From: an uncultured Clostridia bacterium
Lineage (GTDB): Bacteria; Bacillota; Clostridia; Oscillospirales; Oscillospiraceae
NCBI GenBank assembly: GCA_945946745.1
Contig: CAMEWZ010000068.1
Coordinates: 1 to 8,675, forward strand
Direction: 5' to 3'
Length of the DNA stretch: 8,675 nt
The notes below the pieces were generated by a model, which was not told the DNA's origin, searched no databases, and saw only the letters and a list, made by a program, of their open reading frames with translations. The translations under genes and the position numbers were made by a program. This document shows, in pieces, positions 1 through 5,064 of the stretch; position 1 is the stretch's first letter; every line of letters starts with the position of its first letter.

Positions 1-69
1 CCGGGCAACCTTTGAGAAATTCTGGTTGGCAACAGAAATCGGAACAATGGTATTGGTATCAATATTCAT
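1..69 (-). CDS. Phd/YefM-type antitoxin, N-terminal fragment (cut by window edge)
   Basis: Only the first 23 codons lie inside the window; the gene runs off the left end. The visible peptide begins MNIDTNTIVPISV and continues ANQNFSKVAR. This matches the N-terminus of Phd/YefM-family antitoxins, where a short strand (IVPISVA) is followed by a helix with the N-F-S-K-V/L-A pattern that forms the DNA-binding dimer. Such antitoxins bind and neutralise a RelE/YoeB- or Doc-type toxin and repress their own operon. The start is firm: ATG at 67-69 is preceded by AAAGGAGG with a 7-nt gap, and a good promoter lies just upstream. The toxin gene, if present, would lie to the left of the window. Orphan Phd-like genes also occur, so a complete toxin-antitoxin pair is inferred, not seen. 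Confidence 0.72.
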   Translation of the reverse strand, partial: MNIDTNTIVPISVANQNFSKVAR

Positions 70-89
70 AGCAATGCCTCCTTTGCTAT

Positions 90-107
90 TAGTATACGCA
101 AATACTA
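90..107. promoter_or_regulatory. Inverted repeat over the antitoxin -10, candidate autoregulatory operator
   Basis: TAGTAT (90-95) and ATACTA (102-107) are perfect inverted arms separated by 6 nt. The left arm covers most of the -10 element and the right arm lies in the -35/-10 spacer. Phd/YefM antitoxins are known to repress their own promoters through short palindromes, so this is a natural operator candidate. Binding is inferred. Confidence 0.45.
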
Positions 108-119
108 GGATAAAATCAA
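91..119 (-). promoter_or_regulatory. Sigma-A-type promoter of the antitoxin gene
   Basis: On the minus strand, TTGATT (114-119) and TATACT (91-96) are separated by exactly 17 nt. Each element differs from consensus at one or two positions. The predicted transcript start is about 7 nt downstream of the -10, immediately before the AAAGGAGG ribosome site at 77-84, so the leader is very short. Confidence 0.7.
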
Positions 120-170
120 CCTAAATTATAAAAAAGGCAGTCCATTTGCGTTGTATTCCAGCAAGTATGC

Positions 171-203
171 AAAAAGATGCGACCGCAAAAGTCACATCTT
201 TTT
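171..203 (-). terminator. Rho-independent terminator after the cytidylate-kinase-like gene
   Basis: Read on the minus strand, a 13-bp stem (171-183 with 191-203) closes a 7-nt loop. The one non-Watson-Crick pair is a G-U in this direction. The 3' arm ends in TTTTT. It lies about 50 nt past the stop codon of the upstream minus-strand gene and before the antitoxin promoter, so it separates the two units. The A/T ends make it nearly symmetric, so it could also stop plus-strand transcription. Confidence 0.8.
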
Positions 204-255
204 ACTGTCTTATGAACACCGCCAGAAGCGGCGCAGGGCTTTGCTATGGAATGGG

Positions 256-891
256 TTACAGGGCGGACTGAGCGGGATCCTCCGTTCTGGAGCGCTCCAC
301 AGCACCGCAGACGATGTCCACGCACTGCTGGATGCCCAGCACGCCGGTGTCCAGGCAGATGTCATAGTTCTGGGCTTGGCCCCAGGTGCGGCCGGTGTAG
401 TGCTGGTAGTTGACCTTCCGGCGCTTGTCCTTCTCGTGCAGGCGGGTTTCGGGGCTCTTGTCAGACTCGCCGTATTTGCGGACGATCCGCTCCGCCCGGA
501 AGGGAATGTCCGCGAACACGAACACATGCAGCGCGTCCTCACGATCCTTCAGAATGTAGTCCGCGTTCCGGCCCACGATGACACAGGGGCCTTTCTCCGC
601 AAGCTGCAAAATTACGTTGCACTGGATGTTCCATAGGAAGTCGGCGGTGGACAGGCCGTTCATCACGCCGGGAACACCCTGGGGGGCGAAGGCGTAAGAG
701 AACAGGCTGCTGCCGGGAGAATGCTCGCCGTTTTCTTCTACAAACTTGGGGGCAAAGCCGGATTCCACCGCGATCTGATCCACCAGCTCCTTGTCGTAGA
801 AGGGGATGCCCAGTCTGTCCGCGATCATGCGACCGACAGTACGTCCGCCGGAACCGAATTCCCGGCTGATGGTGATGATTTTCTTTTCCAT
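256..891 (-). CDS. Cytidylate kinase-like family protein
   Basis: This 211-residue protein fits the cytidylate-kinase-like family (Cytidylate_kin2 type), P-loop phosphotransferases whose natural substrate is mostly unproven. The N-terminus ISREFGSGGR (residues 8-17) stands in for the Walker A loop. The usual GSGKST lysine is replaced by Gly-Arg, which is normal for this family. PFYDKEL (30-36), CVIVGRNADYIL (103-114), a basic lid-like stretch DKRRKVNYQHYTGRTWG (155-171) and YDICLDT (176-182) are also typical. It is not the essential Cmk, which keeps the lysine, so no cmk symbol is given. The ATG at 889-891 has AGGAGG 8 nt upstream. It appears monocistronic, with its own promoter and terminator. 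The tail after residue 200 is low in conservation signals. The family call is firm; the reaction is not. Confidence 0.88.
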   Translation of the reverse strand: MEKKIITISREFGSGGRTVGRMIADRLGIPFYDKELVDQIAVESGFAPKFVEENGEHSPGSSLFSYAFAPQGVPGVMNGLSTADFLWNIQCNVILQLAEKGPCVIVGRNADYILKDREDALHVFVFADIPFRAERIVRKYGESDKSPETRLHEKDKRRKVNYQHYTGRTWGQAQNYDICLDTGVLGIQQCVDIVCGAVERSRTEDPAQSAL

Positions 892-935
892 AATGAGTGC
901 CTCCTTTCGAGAACGCTGGTGCTTCTCTTGCCTAT

Positions 936-964
936 ATTATAGTCAAGTTGACAGCGAATGTCAA
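936..964 (-). promoter_or_regulatory. Perfect consensus sigma-A promoter for the kinase-like gene
   Basis: On the minus strand the -35 is TTGACA (complement of 959-964) and the -10 is TATAAT (complement of 936-941), with exactly 17 nt between. Both hexamers match consensus at every position. The kinase-like start codon is about 45 nt downstream. An unregulated promoter of this quality would be very strong. Confidence 0.88.
942..964. repeat. Nested inverted repeats in the kinase promoter, candidate operator
   Basis: Two perfect palindromes share an arm. One is GTCAA-G-TTGAC (942-952). The other is TTGACA-GCGAA-TGTCAA (948-964). Together they fill the -35 box and the whole spacer, giving three alternating TTGAC/GTCAA half-sites. 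This is the layout expected of a repressor site that blocks polymerase. Part of the symmetry comes from the -35 hexamer itself, and no regulator is identified. Confidence 0.4.
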
Positions 965-997
965 TAAAAAGAGTAGCACGATTGTCAGATTTGCTTA

Positions 998-1026
998 TTC
1001 CCCGGCTTTTTTCGCCAGCCGGGGAA
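998..1026 (-). other. Strong GC hairpin after the small ORF, possible terminator without U-tail
   Basis: TTCCCCGGCT (998-1007) pairs perfectly with AGCCGGGGAA (1017-1026) across a 9-nt loop. It sits 10 nt past the stop of the minus-strand small ORF and upstream of the kinase promoter, where a terminator would be expected. In neither direction is the stem followed by a run of T (minus strand continues TAAGCAAATC), so it is not a textbook terminator. It may act as a transcript-end stabiliser or a weak terminator. Confidence 0.5.
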
Positions 1027-1036
1027 AGGTAAGCGC

Positions 1037-1192
1037 TTATTGGATGTGTTCCTCCGGAAAATTGTCCACCACCTGGACACCCATTTCCTCCCGGTTCGGC
1101 GCTGCGTTCTTTTTGATGCCGCAGCTGTCGAAGGCAGGGCAAAGCCGCTGCTCCGGGTCAAGCCGTGGGCAGTCTATCTTCTTTTCTTTCAT
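1037..1192 (-). CDS. Possible 51-residue cysteine-containing small protein
   Basis: I do not recognise this protein. The reading frame from ATG 1190-1192 encodes 51 residues beginning MKEKKIDCPRLDPEQ, with cysteines at 8, 18 and 24 (CP, CPAFDSCG) and an acidic end PEEHIQ. An AAAAGGGGTGAG element just upstream pairs plausibly with the 16S tail through GGTGA. A strong hairpin follows the stop. These support a real gene. The frame is open further upstream to 1372, but that extension overlaps the divergent permease gene and its promoter, so the short form is preferred. Three cysteines could bind a metal or form disulfides, but this is speculative. I found no convincing promoter for it. It lies between the kinase-like gene and the permease and has no visible link to either. 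Confidence 0.42.
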   Translation of the reverse strand: MKEKKIDCPRLDPEQRLCPAFDSCGIKKNAAPNREEMGVQVVDNFPEEHIQ

Positions 1193-1232
1193 TTTCTCAC
1201 CCCTTTTGAAAGGATTCCCCGGGATACCGCTC

Positions 1233-1261
1233 TTTACAACGGAAATTGGCTGTGTTATGAT
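1233..1261 (+). promoter_or_regulatory. Sigma-A-type promoter of the AEC permease gene
   Basis: TTTACA (1233-1238) and TATGAT (1256-1261) are 17 nt apart. Each hexamer departs from consensus at one position. The predicted start is near 1268, giving a leader of about 20 nt that contains the GGAGG ribosome site (1278-1282). Confidence 0.72.
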
Positions 1262-1288
1262 TACAAAAAAGCCAAACGGAGGAAGCCT

Positions 1289-2227
1289 ATGGAAAGTTTT
1301 TGGATGGCAGCCCAGGTCGTGGTGCCTATGGCGATCATGGTGGGTATCGGTGTGCTGCTGCGCGTTTTTCACGTGACGGACGAGACTACCATGAAGCAGG
1401 TGGACAATCTGATCTTCAAGATTTTTATGCCCTCGTTGTCCTTTTATAACATTTACAAAACGGATTTTTCCCAGCTGACGAATATCGGGTATATTCTCTA
1501 TGGTGCGGCGGGTCTGATGATCCTGTTTGGCATTGCGCTGCTGCTGGTGCCCAAATGGGTGCAGCCCCGGGCAACGGCCTCCTCCTTTGGTCAGGCCCTG
1601 TTTCGCTCCAATTACCTGCTGTTCGGCGCGGCGGTGGCGGAGAGTATCTACGGCGCGGGGAACATCGGCATGGTGTCGCTGCTTGGGATTGTGGCGATTC
1701 CCATGTTCAATGTCCAGGCGGCGGTGCTGCTGGAGGCGGGGCGCAACGGCTCCGCGTCCCCGAAGAAGCTGCTGCTGGCCATTGCCAAGAATCCCACGGT
1801 GGTGGCCACAGTGATTGGTCTGGCCATCAATTTCTCCGGATTGCGGCTGCCGGATTTGGTGTTGGGGGTGGTGAAGGATATTTCCGGGCTGACCACGCCG
1901 CTGAGCTTTCTGTCCATCGGTGTGTCTCTGAGCCTGGGAGCGGTGGTATCCAAGCGGGGGTATCTGGCGGCCATCATCGCCCTGCGGCTGGTGCTGGTGC
2001 CCATGGTATTCGTCACGGGAGCGGTGCTGCTGGGCTTCCGGGGCCAGGAGTTGTGCGCTCTGCTGATTCTGTTTGCGGCTCCCACGGCGGTGAGCAGCTA
2101 TCCCATGGCGGTGGCCATGGGCGCGGACGGCAGCTTCGCCGGGCAGACCGTTGCCTATTCCACGCTATGCTGTCTGCCCACCATCTTCCTGTGGACGCTG
2201 CTGCTGAACGGCATGGGATTTATGTGA
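1289..2227 (+). CDS. AEC (auxin efflux carrier) family transporter
   Basis: This is a 312-residue, very hydrophobic membrane protein of the AEC family, the bacterial relatives of plant PIN carriers. Members export or exchange organic acids such as malate, or amino-acid-like compounds; the substrate here is unknown. About ten membrane segments are visible, roughly at 7-26, 41-57, 67-87, 108-122, 127-149, 166-184, 200-220, 224-248, 254-276 and 285-308. A polar loop lies at 150-165. Family-like motifs are FRSNYLLFG (105-113) and AAPTAVSSYPMAVAMGAD (263-280). The frame is open back to 1040, but ATG 1289 is chosen because it follows GGAGG by 6 nt and lies just downstream of the promoter. The length is typical for the family. 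It appears monocistronic, convergent with asnA. Confidence 0.9.
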   Translation: MESFWMAAQVVVPMAIMVGIGVLLRVFHVTDETTMKQVDNLIFKIFMPSLSFYNIYKTDFSQLTNIGYILYGAAGLMILFGIALLLVPKWVQPRATASSFGQALFRSNYLLFGAAVAESIYGAGNIGMVSLLGIVAIPMFNVQAAVLLEAGRNGSASPKKLLLAIAKNPTVVATVIGLAINFSGLRLPDLVLGVVKDISGLTTPLSFLSIGVSLSLGAVVSKRGYLAAIIALRLVLVPMVFVTGAVLLGFRGQELCALLILFAAPTAVSSYPMAVAMGADGSFAGQTVAYSTLCCLPTIFLWTLLLNGMGFM

Positions 2228-2243
2228 GATTGCAATCGAAAAG

Positions 2244-2267
2244 GCGCCAGGCAGAACTGCCTGGCGC
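2244..2267 (-). terminator. Terminator of asnA, shared with the convergent permease gene
   Basis: GCGCCAGGCA (2244-2253) and TGCCTGGCGC (2258-2267) form a perfect 10-bp stem with a 4-nt loop. On the minus strand it is followed by CTTTTCGATT, a reasonable U-rich tail, so it best serves asnA, whose stop is 11 nt upstream of the stem. On the plus strand the tail is TAAAATA, so termination of the permease transcript here is less certain. Confidence 0.75.
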
Positions 2268-2278
2268 TAAAATATGGA

Positions 2279-3289
2279 TTACAGCAGCGGGATTCCCGCT
2301 TTTTCGCAGGCATCCATGGTTTCTTGATCCCAGACGCTGGACTGTACCTCGCCAATGTGGGCGCAGCCCATCATCAGCATGGCAAGCCGGGACTGGCCGA
2401 TGCCGCCGCCGATGGTCAAGGGCAGCTCGCCGTTTAAGAGCATTTTGTGGAAGGGTAGCTCCCGGCGGTCATCGCAGTGTGCCTCGGTCAGCTGGCGATC
2501 CAGGGACTGCTCATCTACCCGGATACCCATGGAGGAAACCTCCAGCGCCCGGTTCAGCACTTCGTCCCAGAAGAAAATGTCGCAGTTTAAGTTCCAGTCA
2601 TCGTAGTCCGGGGCCCGGCCGTCGTGGGGCTTACCGGAGCGCAGAACCCCGCCGATCTGCATGATGCAGGCGGTTTTGTGATCCTTGACGTAAGCCGTTT
2701 CCCGCTCTGCACCGGTTTTCAGATCGGGGTACAGATCCTCCAAGGCCTGGGAGGTGATGAAGCTGACCTCCCGGCTTAGTTCCACCCGCAGCTGGGGGAA
2801 ACGGACATGGAGCCGGTCGTTGGTGTCGCAGATGGCCCGGACAATGGCCCGGACGATGAGCTTTAAGTATTCGCAGTTCCGGTTGTCCCGGGTGATGATC
2901 TTCTCCCAGTCCCACTGATCCACATAGATGGAGTGGACATTGTCCAGCGCCTCGTCCCGGCGGATGGCGTTCATGTCGGTGTACAGGCCGTTGCCCACGG
3001 TGAAATGGTACCGCTTCAAGGCCAGGCGTTTCCATTTTGCCAGGGAGTGCACCACCTGGGCATCCTTGCCCACGGCGGGGATATCAAAGGAAACGGGACG
3101 CTCATAGCCGTTGAGGTTATCGTTCAAGCCGGAATTCTCGGTGACGAACAGGGGCGCGGAGACCCGCTTCAAATTCAGCGCCTTGGAGAATTCTTCCTGG
3201 AAGGTTTCCTTGATGTAAGCGATGGCCCGCTGGGTGTCGTAGGCATCCAGAACGGGTGCGTAGTTTTCGGGAATGTAGACCTTATTCAT
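2279..3289 (-). CDS. asnA: Aspartate--ammonia ligase (asparagine synthetase A)
   Basis: AsnA makes L-asparagine from L-aspartate, ammonia and ATP (giving AMP and PPi) in the cytoplasm. It has a class II aminoacyl-tRNA synthetase fold. Using the start at 3287-3289 the protein has 336 residues, close to the usual 330 or so. Signature blocks are VVHSLAKWKR (79-88), GLYTDMNAIRRDE (101-113), HSIYVDQWDWEK (119-130) and the C-terminal GGGIGQSRLAMLM (294-306), followed by HIGEVQSSVW. A longer form from GTG at 3346 is possible by frame but would begin upstream of the -10 of the promoter found here. The ATG at 3289 gives the standard N-terminus MNKVYIPENY. Its ribosome site is modest (AAAGG 10 nt upstream). 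The leader is about 30 nt, too short for an asparagine T-box. It is divergent from the sigma factor gene. Confidence 0.96.
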   Translation of the reverse strand: MNKVYIPENYAPVLDAYDTQRAIAYIKETFQEEFSKALNLKRVSAPLFVTENSGLNDNLNGYERPVSFDIPAVGKDAQVVHSLAKWKRLALKRYHFTVGNGLYTDMNAIRRDEALDNVHSIYVDQWDWEKIITRDNRNCEYLKLIVRAIVRAICDTNDRLHVRFPQLRVELSREVSFITSQALEDLYPDLKTGAERETAYVKDHKTACIMQIGGVLRSGKPHDGRAPDYDDWNLNCDIFFWDEVLNRALEVSSMGIRVDEQSLDRQLTEAHCDDRRELPFHKMLLNGELPLTIGGGIGQSRLAMLMMGCAHIGEVQSSVWDQETMDACEKAGIPLL

Positions 3290-3326
3290 GTACTGCCAGC
3301 CTTTCCAATGAAAAAATATCCCTTCT

Positions 3327-3354
3327 ATTGTATTCGATTTTTCCACAAAATCAA
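3327..3354 (-). promoter_or_regulatory. Promoter of asnA
   Basis: On the minus strand, TTGATT (3349-3354) and TACAAT (3327-3332) are 16 nt apart. The predicted start is near 3320, about 30 nt before the chosen asnA ATG. This placement argues against the GTG start at 3346. Confidence 0.62.
3336..3352. repeat. Inverted repeat between the asnA -35 and -10, candidate operator
   Basis: GATTTT (3336-3341) and AAAATC (3347-3352) are perfect arms around a 5-nt gap. They fill the promoter spacer and overlap the -35 box. The position suits a repressor site controlling asparagine synthesis. The AT-rich composition raises the chance of coincidence. Confidence 0.35.
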
Positions 3355-3361
3355 GCCCCGG

Positions 3362-3388
3362 CTGGAAAAGCGAAAGATTTTTTTCCAG
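3362..3388. repeat. 8-bp inverted repeat upstream of asnA
   Basis: CTGGAAAA (3362-3369) and TTTTCCAG (3381-3388) are perfect arms 11 nt apart. The element lies just upstream of the asnA -35 and also upstream of the candidate sigma-gene promoter. It could be a protein-binding site for either gene. It lies outside the predicted transcripts, so a DNA-level role is more likely than an RNA hairpin. Confidence 0.4.
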
Positions 3389-3394
3389 TGTATG

Positions 3395-3420
3395 GGATCA
3401 AACTGCCCTGCTCAGACGTA
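3395..3420 (+). promoter_or_regulatory. Weak candidate ECF-type promoter for the sigma operon
   Basis: GGATC (3395-3399) resembles the ECF -35 core GGAAC, and CGTA (3417-3420) resembles ECF -10 cores. The 17-nt spacing is in the usual ECF range. No good housekeeping promoter is visible upstream of 3455; only a TATTCT (3419-3424) without a matching -35. Autoregulation by the encoded sigma factor would explain this, as is common for such genes. The match is short, so this is tentative. Confidence 0.3.
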
Positions 3421-3441
3421 TTCTGAGTGAAAAGCTTTTCA
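3411..3441. repeat. Two abutting palindromes upstream of the sigma gene
   Basis: CTCAGA-CGTAT-TCTGAG (3411-3427) is a perfect 6-bp inverted repeat. It is directly followed, with no spacer, by the 14-bp perfect palindrome TGAAAAGCTTTTCA (3428-3441). The second one touches the ribosome site AAGGAG (3441-3446). The first overlaps the putative -10 region. They could be operator sites or, if transcribed, leader structures that limit access to the ribosome site. Confidence 0.45.
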
Positions 3442-3454
3442 AGGAGAAACGGAT

Positions 3455-3937
3455 ATGCTGACAAACGAGCAATTTACGGCCTATGCCCAGCGGTATATCG
3501 ATACGGTGTACCGGGTGGCCCTCAACTATCTGAAATCGGCAGCGGACGCGGAGGACATTACCCAGAACGTGTTTCTCAAGCTGTTTCGGGAGGACAAACC
3601 CTTCGCAAGCGAGGAGCACGTCAAGCGCTGGCTGATCCGGGTAGCCCTCAACGAGTGCAAAAGTCTGACCAGAGCCAGATGGTGGCGCAGCGAATCCTAT
3701 GAGGATTACGCCGAAACCTTAACCTTCGACAACCCAGCCCATTCCGACTTGTTTTACGCGGTGATGGCCCTGCCGAAGAAGTACCGGGTACCCATCTACC
3801 TGCACTACTATGAGGAATACACCACCCAGGAGATCGCGGAGATCATGAAGGTACCCAAAAGTACCGTCTGTACCCATTTAAGCCGGGGCCGGGAACTGCT
3901 CAAACAATCTCTACAGGAGGTGGACGCAAATGTTTAA
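3455..3937 (+). CDS. ECF-type sigma-70 family RNA polymerase sigma factor
   Basis: This 160-residue protein directs RNA polymerase to a specific promoter set, usually in response to an envelope or host stress. Region 2 spans about residues 9-75, with the core-binding helix DAEDITQNVFLKLF (31-44) and the -10-reading helix HVKRWLIRVALNECKSLTR (55-73). A short acidic linker follows (about 80-98). Region 4 spans about 104-151 and holds the helix-turn-helix TTQEIAEIMKVPKSTVCTHLSRGRELL (123-149). There are no regions 1 or 3, as expected for ECF sigmas, and the length is typical. ATG 3455 is set by AAGGAG 8 nt upstream. The gene overlaps the next by 8 nt, and that neighbour is probably its membrane anti-sigma factor. 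The signal sensed is unknown. Confidence 0.93.
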   Translation: MLTNEQFTAYAQRYIDTVYRVALNYLKSAADAEDITQNVFLKLFREDKPFASEEHVKRWLIRVALNECKSLTRARWWRSESYEDYAETLTFDNPAHSDLFYAVMALPKKYRVPIYLHYYEEYTTQEIAEIMKVPKSTVCTHLSRGRELLKQSLQEVDANV

Positions 3938-5021
3938 GGACGAATATCAAGCCGTGTTTTCCCAAGTGACCGCCTCCCGGGAGACCCACAGGAGGATATT
4001 GGCTATGACAAGGCAAACAAAAAAGCGCCGCTCTTCCCGCGGCTGGACAAGCAAACTGATTCTGGCGGCGGTTCTGGTATCCCTGCTGGCCGTCACGGCC
4101 GGCGCGGCGTCCCAGAACTGGTTCGTGACCTATTTTTCCCGGGAAGGGGAGAAGCCCCTGTCCCAGGATCAAGTGGAGTTTATCGAGGAAAACACCCAGG
4201 ACATCCAGCAGAGTCAGACCTGCAATGGGTGGACAATCGCGCTGAAATCCGCCATCAGTGACGGTGTCAAGGGATATGTCCAGCTGAGCGTCACCGCTCC
4301 GGCGGACGTGGATCTGTCCCAGATTCCGCAGTCCAGCGGCTATTTCGGCTCCAGAAATGACTTCCTGCCCAAGAGCGAGGACACTGCGTTGACCTGCGAG
4401 GCCTACCCGGAGGCGGGAGTGCTTGCCAACATCGGTTCCCGGTGGCAGGAGGACGGAGACGGTTTAAAGAACACCGTGAATTACACCCTGGATATCTCTC
4501 CGGATATGGAGTGGGCGGAGTGCGACCCCTTCGACCCGGATACCAAATGGCACCTCCATTGGGTGGATTTTGTGAAGGGTTTTCCGGAGCAGGAGACCGT
4601 GGCGGAGGGAACCTGGGACTTTGATTTTACCTTCCGCAGCAGTGAAGAAGAAGTTTCCCTGCTGGATAGCCCGATTCAGACCGAGGCCCTGGTTCTGCAC
4701 GGCTCCGGAGAATCCTCCATGGAAAATGTGACCCTGGTTTCCGCCACGCTGCGTCCCTTCGGCTTGACGGTTTATTATGGAGACGAACAGGATACGGCGG
4801 ATTACAGCCGGGATAACGTTGCCTTCGGAGAAGGGGAAGATGGGGAAATCCCCTGGTACGCGGTTATGAAGGATGGTCAGAAAATCGCCCTTCATTACCA
4901 TGACGGCAATCCCGTGGAGCGGTATTCCTACATGGAGGCCGAAACGCCGCTGGTGCTGACGGAAGTGGATCATATCCTGCTGTCGGATGGCACCATTCTC
5001 TCCATACCGGTTTCTGAATAA
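3930..5021 (+). CDS. Single-pass membrane protein, probable DUF4179-type anti-sigma factor
   Basis: This 363-residue protein has a short, basic N-terminal segment of about 41 residues (likely cytoplasmic). One membrane helix follows at about 43-60 (LILAAVLVSLLAVTAGAA), then a large extracellular part of about 300 residues. This is the plan of DUF4179-type proteins that sit next to ECF sigma genes and hold the sigma factor at the membrane. The N-terminus has no HxxxCxxC zinc motif, so it is not a classical ZAS anti-sigma. The outer part is acidic, predicted to be beta-rich, and ends VDHILLSDGTILSIPVSE. It may sense an envelope signal. The start is set by AGGAGG (3915-3920), 9 nt before ATG 3930. 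The start lies inside the sigma gene, so the two are probably translationally coupled. The anti-sigma role is inferred from gene context and architecture. The extracellular domain is unrecognised in detail. Confidence 0.8.
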   Translation: MFKDEYQAVFSQVTASRETHRRILAMTRQTKKRRSSRGWTSKLILAAVLVSLLAVTAGAASQNWFVTYFSREGEKPLSQDQVEFIEENTQDIQQSQTCNGWTIALKSAISDGVKGYVQLSVTAPADVDLSQIPQSSGYFGSRNDFLPKSEDTALTCEAYPEAGVLANIGSRWQEDGDGLKNTVNYTLDISPDMEWAECDPFDPDTKWHLHWVDFVKGFPEQETVAEGTWDFDFTFRSSEEEVSLLDSPIQTEALVLHGSGESSMENVTLVSATLRPFGLTVYYGDEQDTADYSRDNVAFGEGEDGEIPWYAVMKDGQKIALHYHDGNPVERYSYMEAETPLVLTEVDHILLSDGTILSIPVSE

Positions 5022-5027
5022 ACACAT

Positions 5028-5064
5028 TGTCCCCGCCGGGAAACCGGCGGGGACATCTTTTGTT
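5028..5064 (+). terminator. Rho-independent terminator of the sigma/anti-sigma operon
   Basis: TGTCCCCGCCGG (5028-5039) and CCGGCGGGGACA (5044-5055) form a perfect 12-bp stem capped by a GAAA tetraloop. TCTTTTGTT follows. It begins 7 nt after the stop codon of the anti-sigma gene. The convergent alpha/beta hydrolase gene ends at 5063, so its transcript would also fold this hairpin, though with a poorer tail. Confidence 0.9.

Noticed and set aside
151..636. Plus-strand open frame opposite the cytidylate-kinase-like gene
   Set aside because: It starts before and runs through the 171-203 terminator, has no ribosome site, and mirrors a well-supported gene.
1040..1288. N-terminal extension of the AEC permease (frame open back to 1040)
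   Set aside because: The extension is not membrane-like, overlaps the promoter at 1233-1261, and the ATG at 1289 has a well-spaced GGAGG.
1555..2664. Long plus-strand open frame overlapping the permease and asnA
   Set aside because: It is out of frame with a clear AEC permease, crosses the 2244-2267 terminator, and its product is Gly/Arg/His-rich low-complexity sequence typical of a GC-rich shadow frame.
3290..3326. T-box or other riboswitch in the asnA leader
   Set aside because: The leader is only about 30 nt, far too short for a T-box, and has no recognisable riboswitch core.
3290..3346. Upstream GTG start for asnA
   Set aside because: It lies upstream of the -10 at 3327-3332, and the added residues do not match known AsnA N-termini.
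3398..3420. TCAAAC...CGTA as a SigW-type promoter
   Set aside because: The spacer is 13 nt, about 3 nt shorter than the usual 16; the GGATC-N17-CGTA reading fits spacing better.
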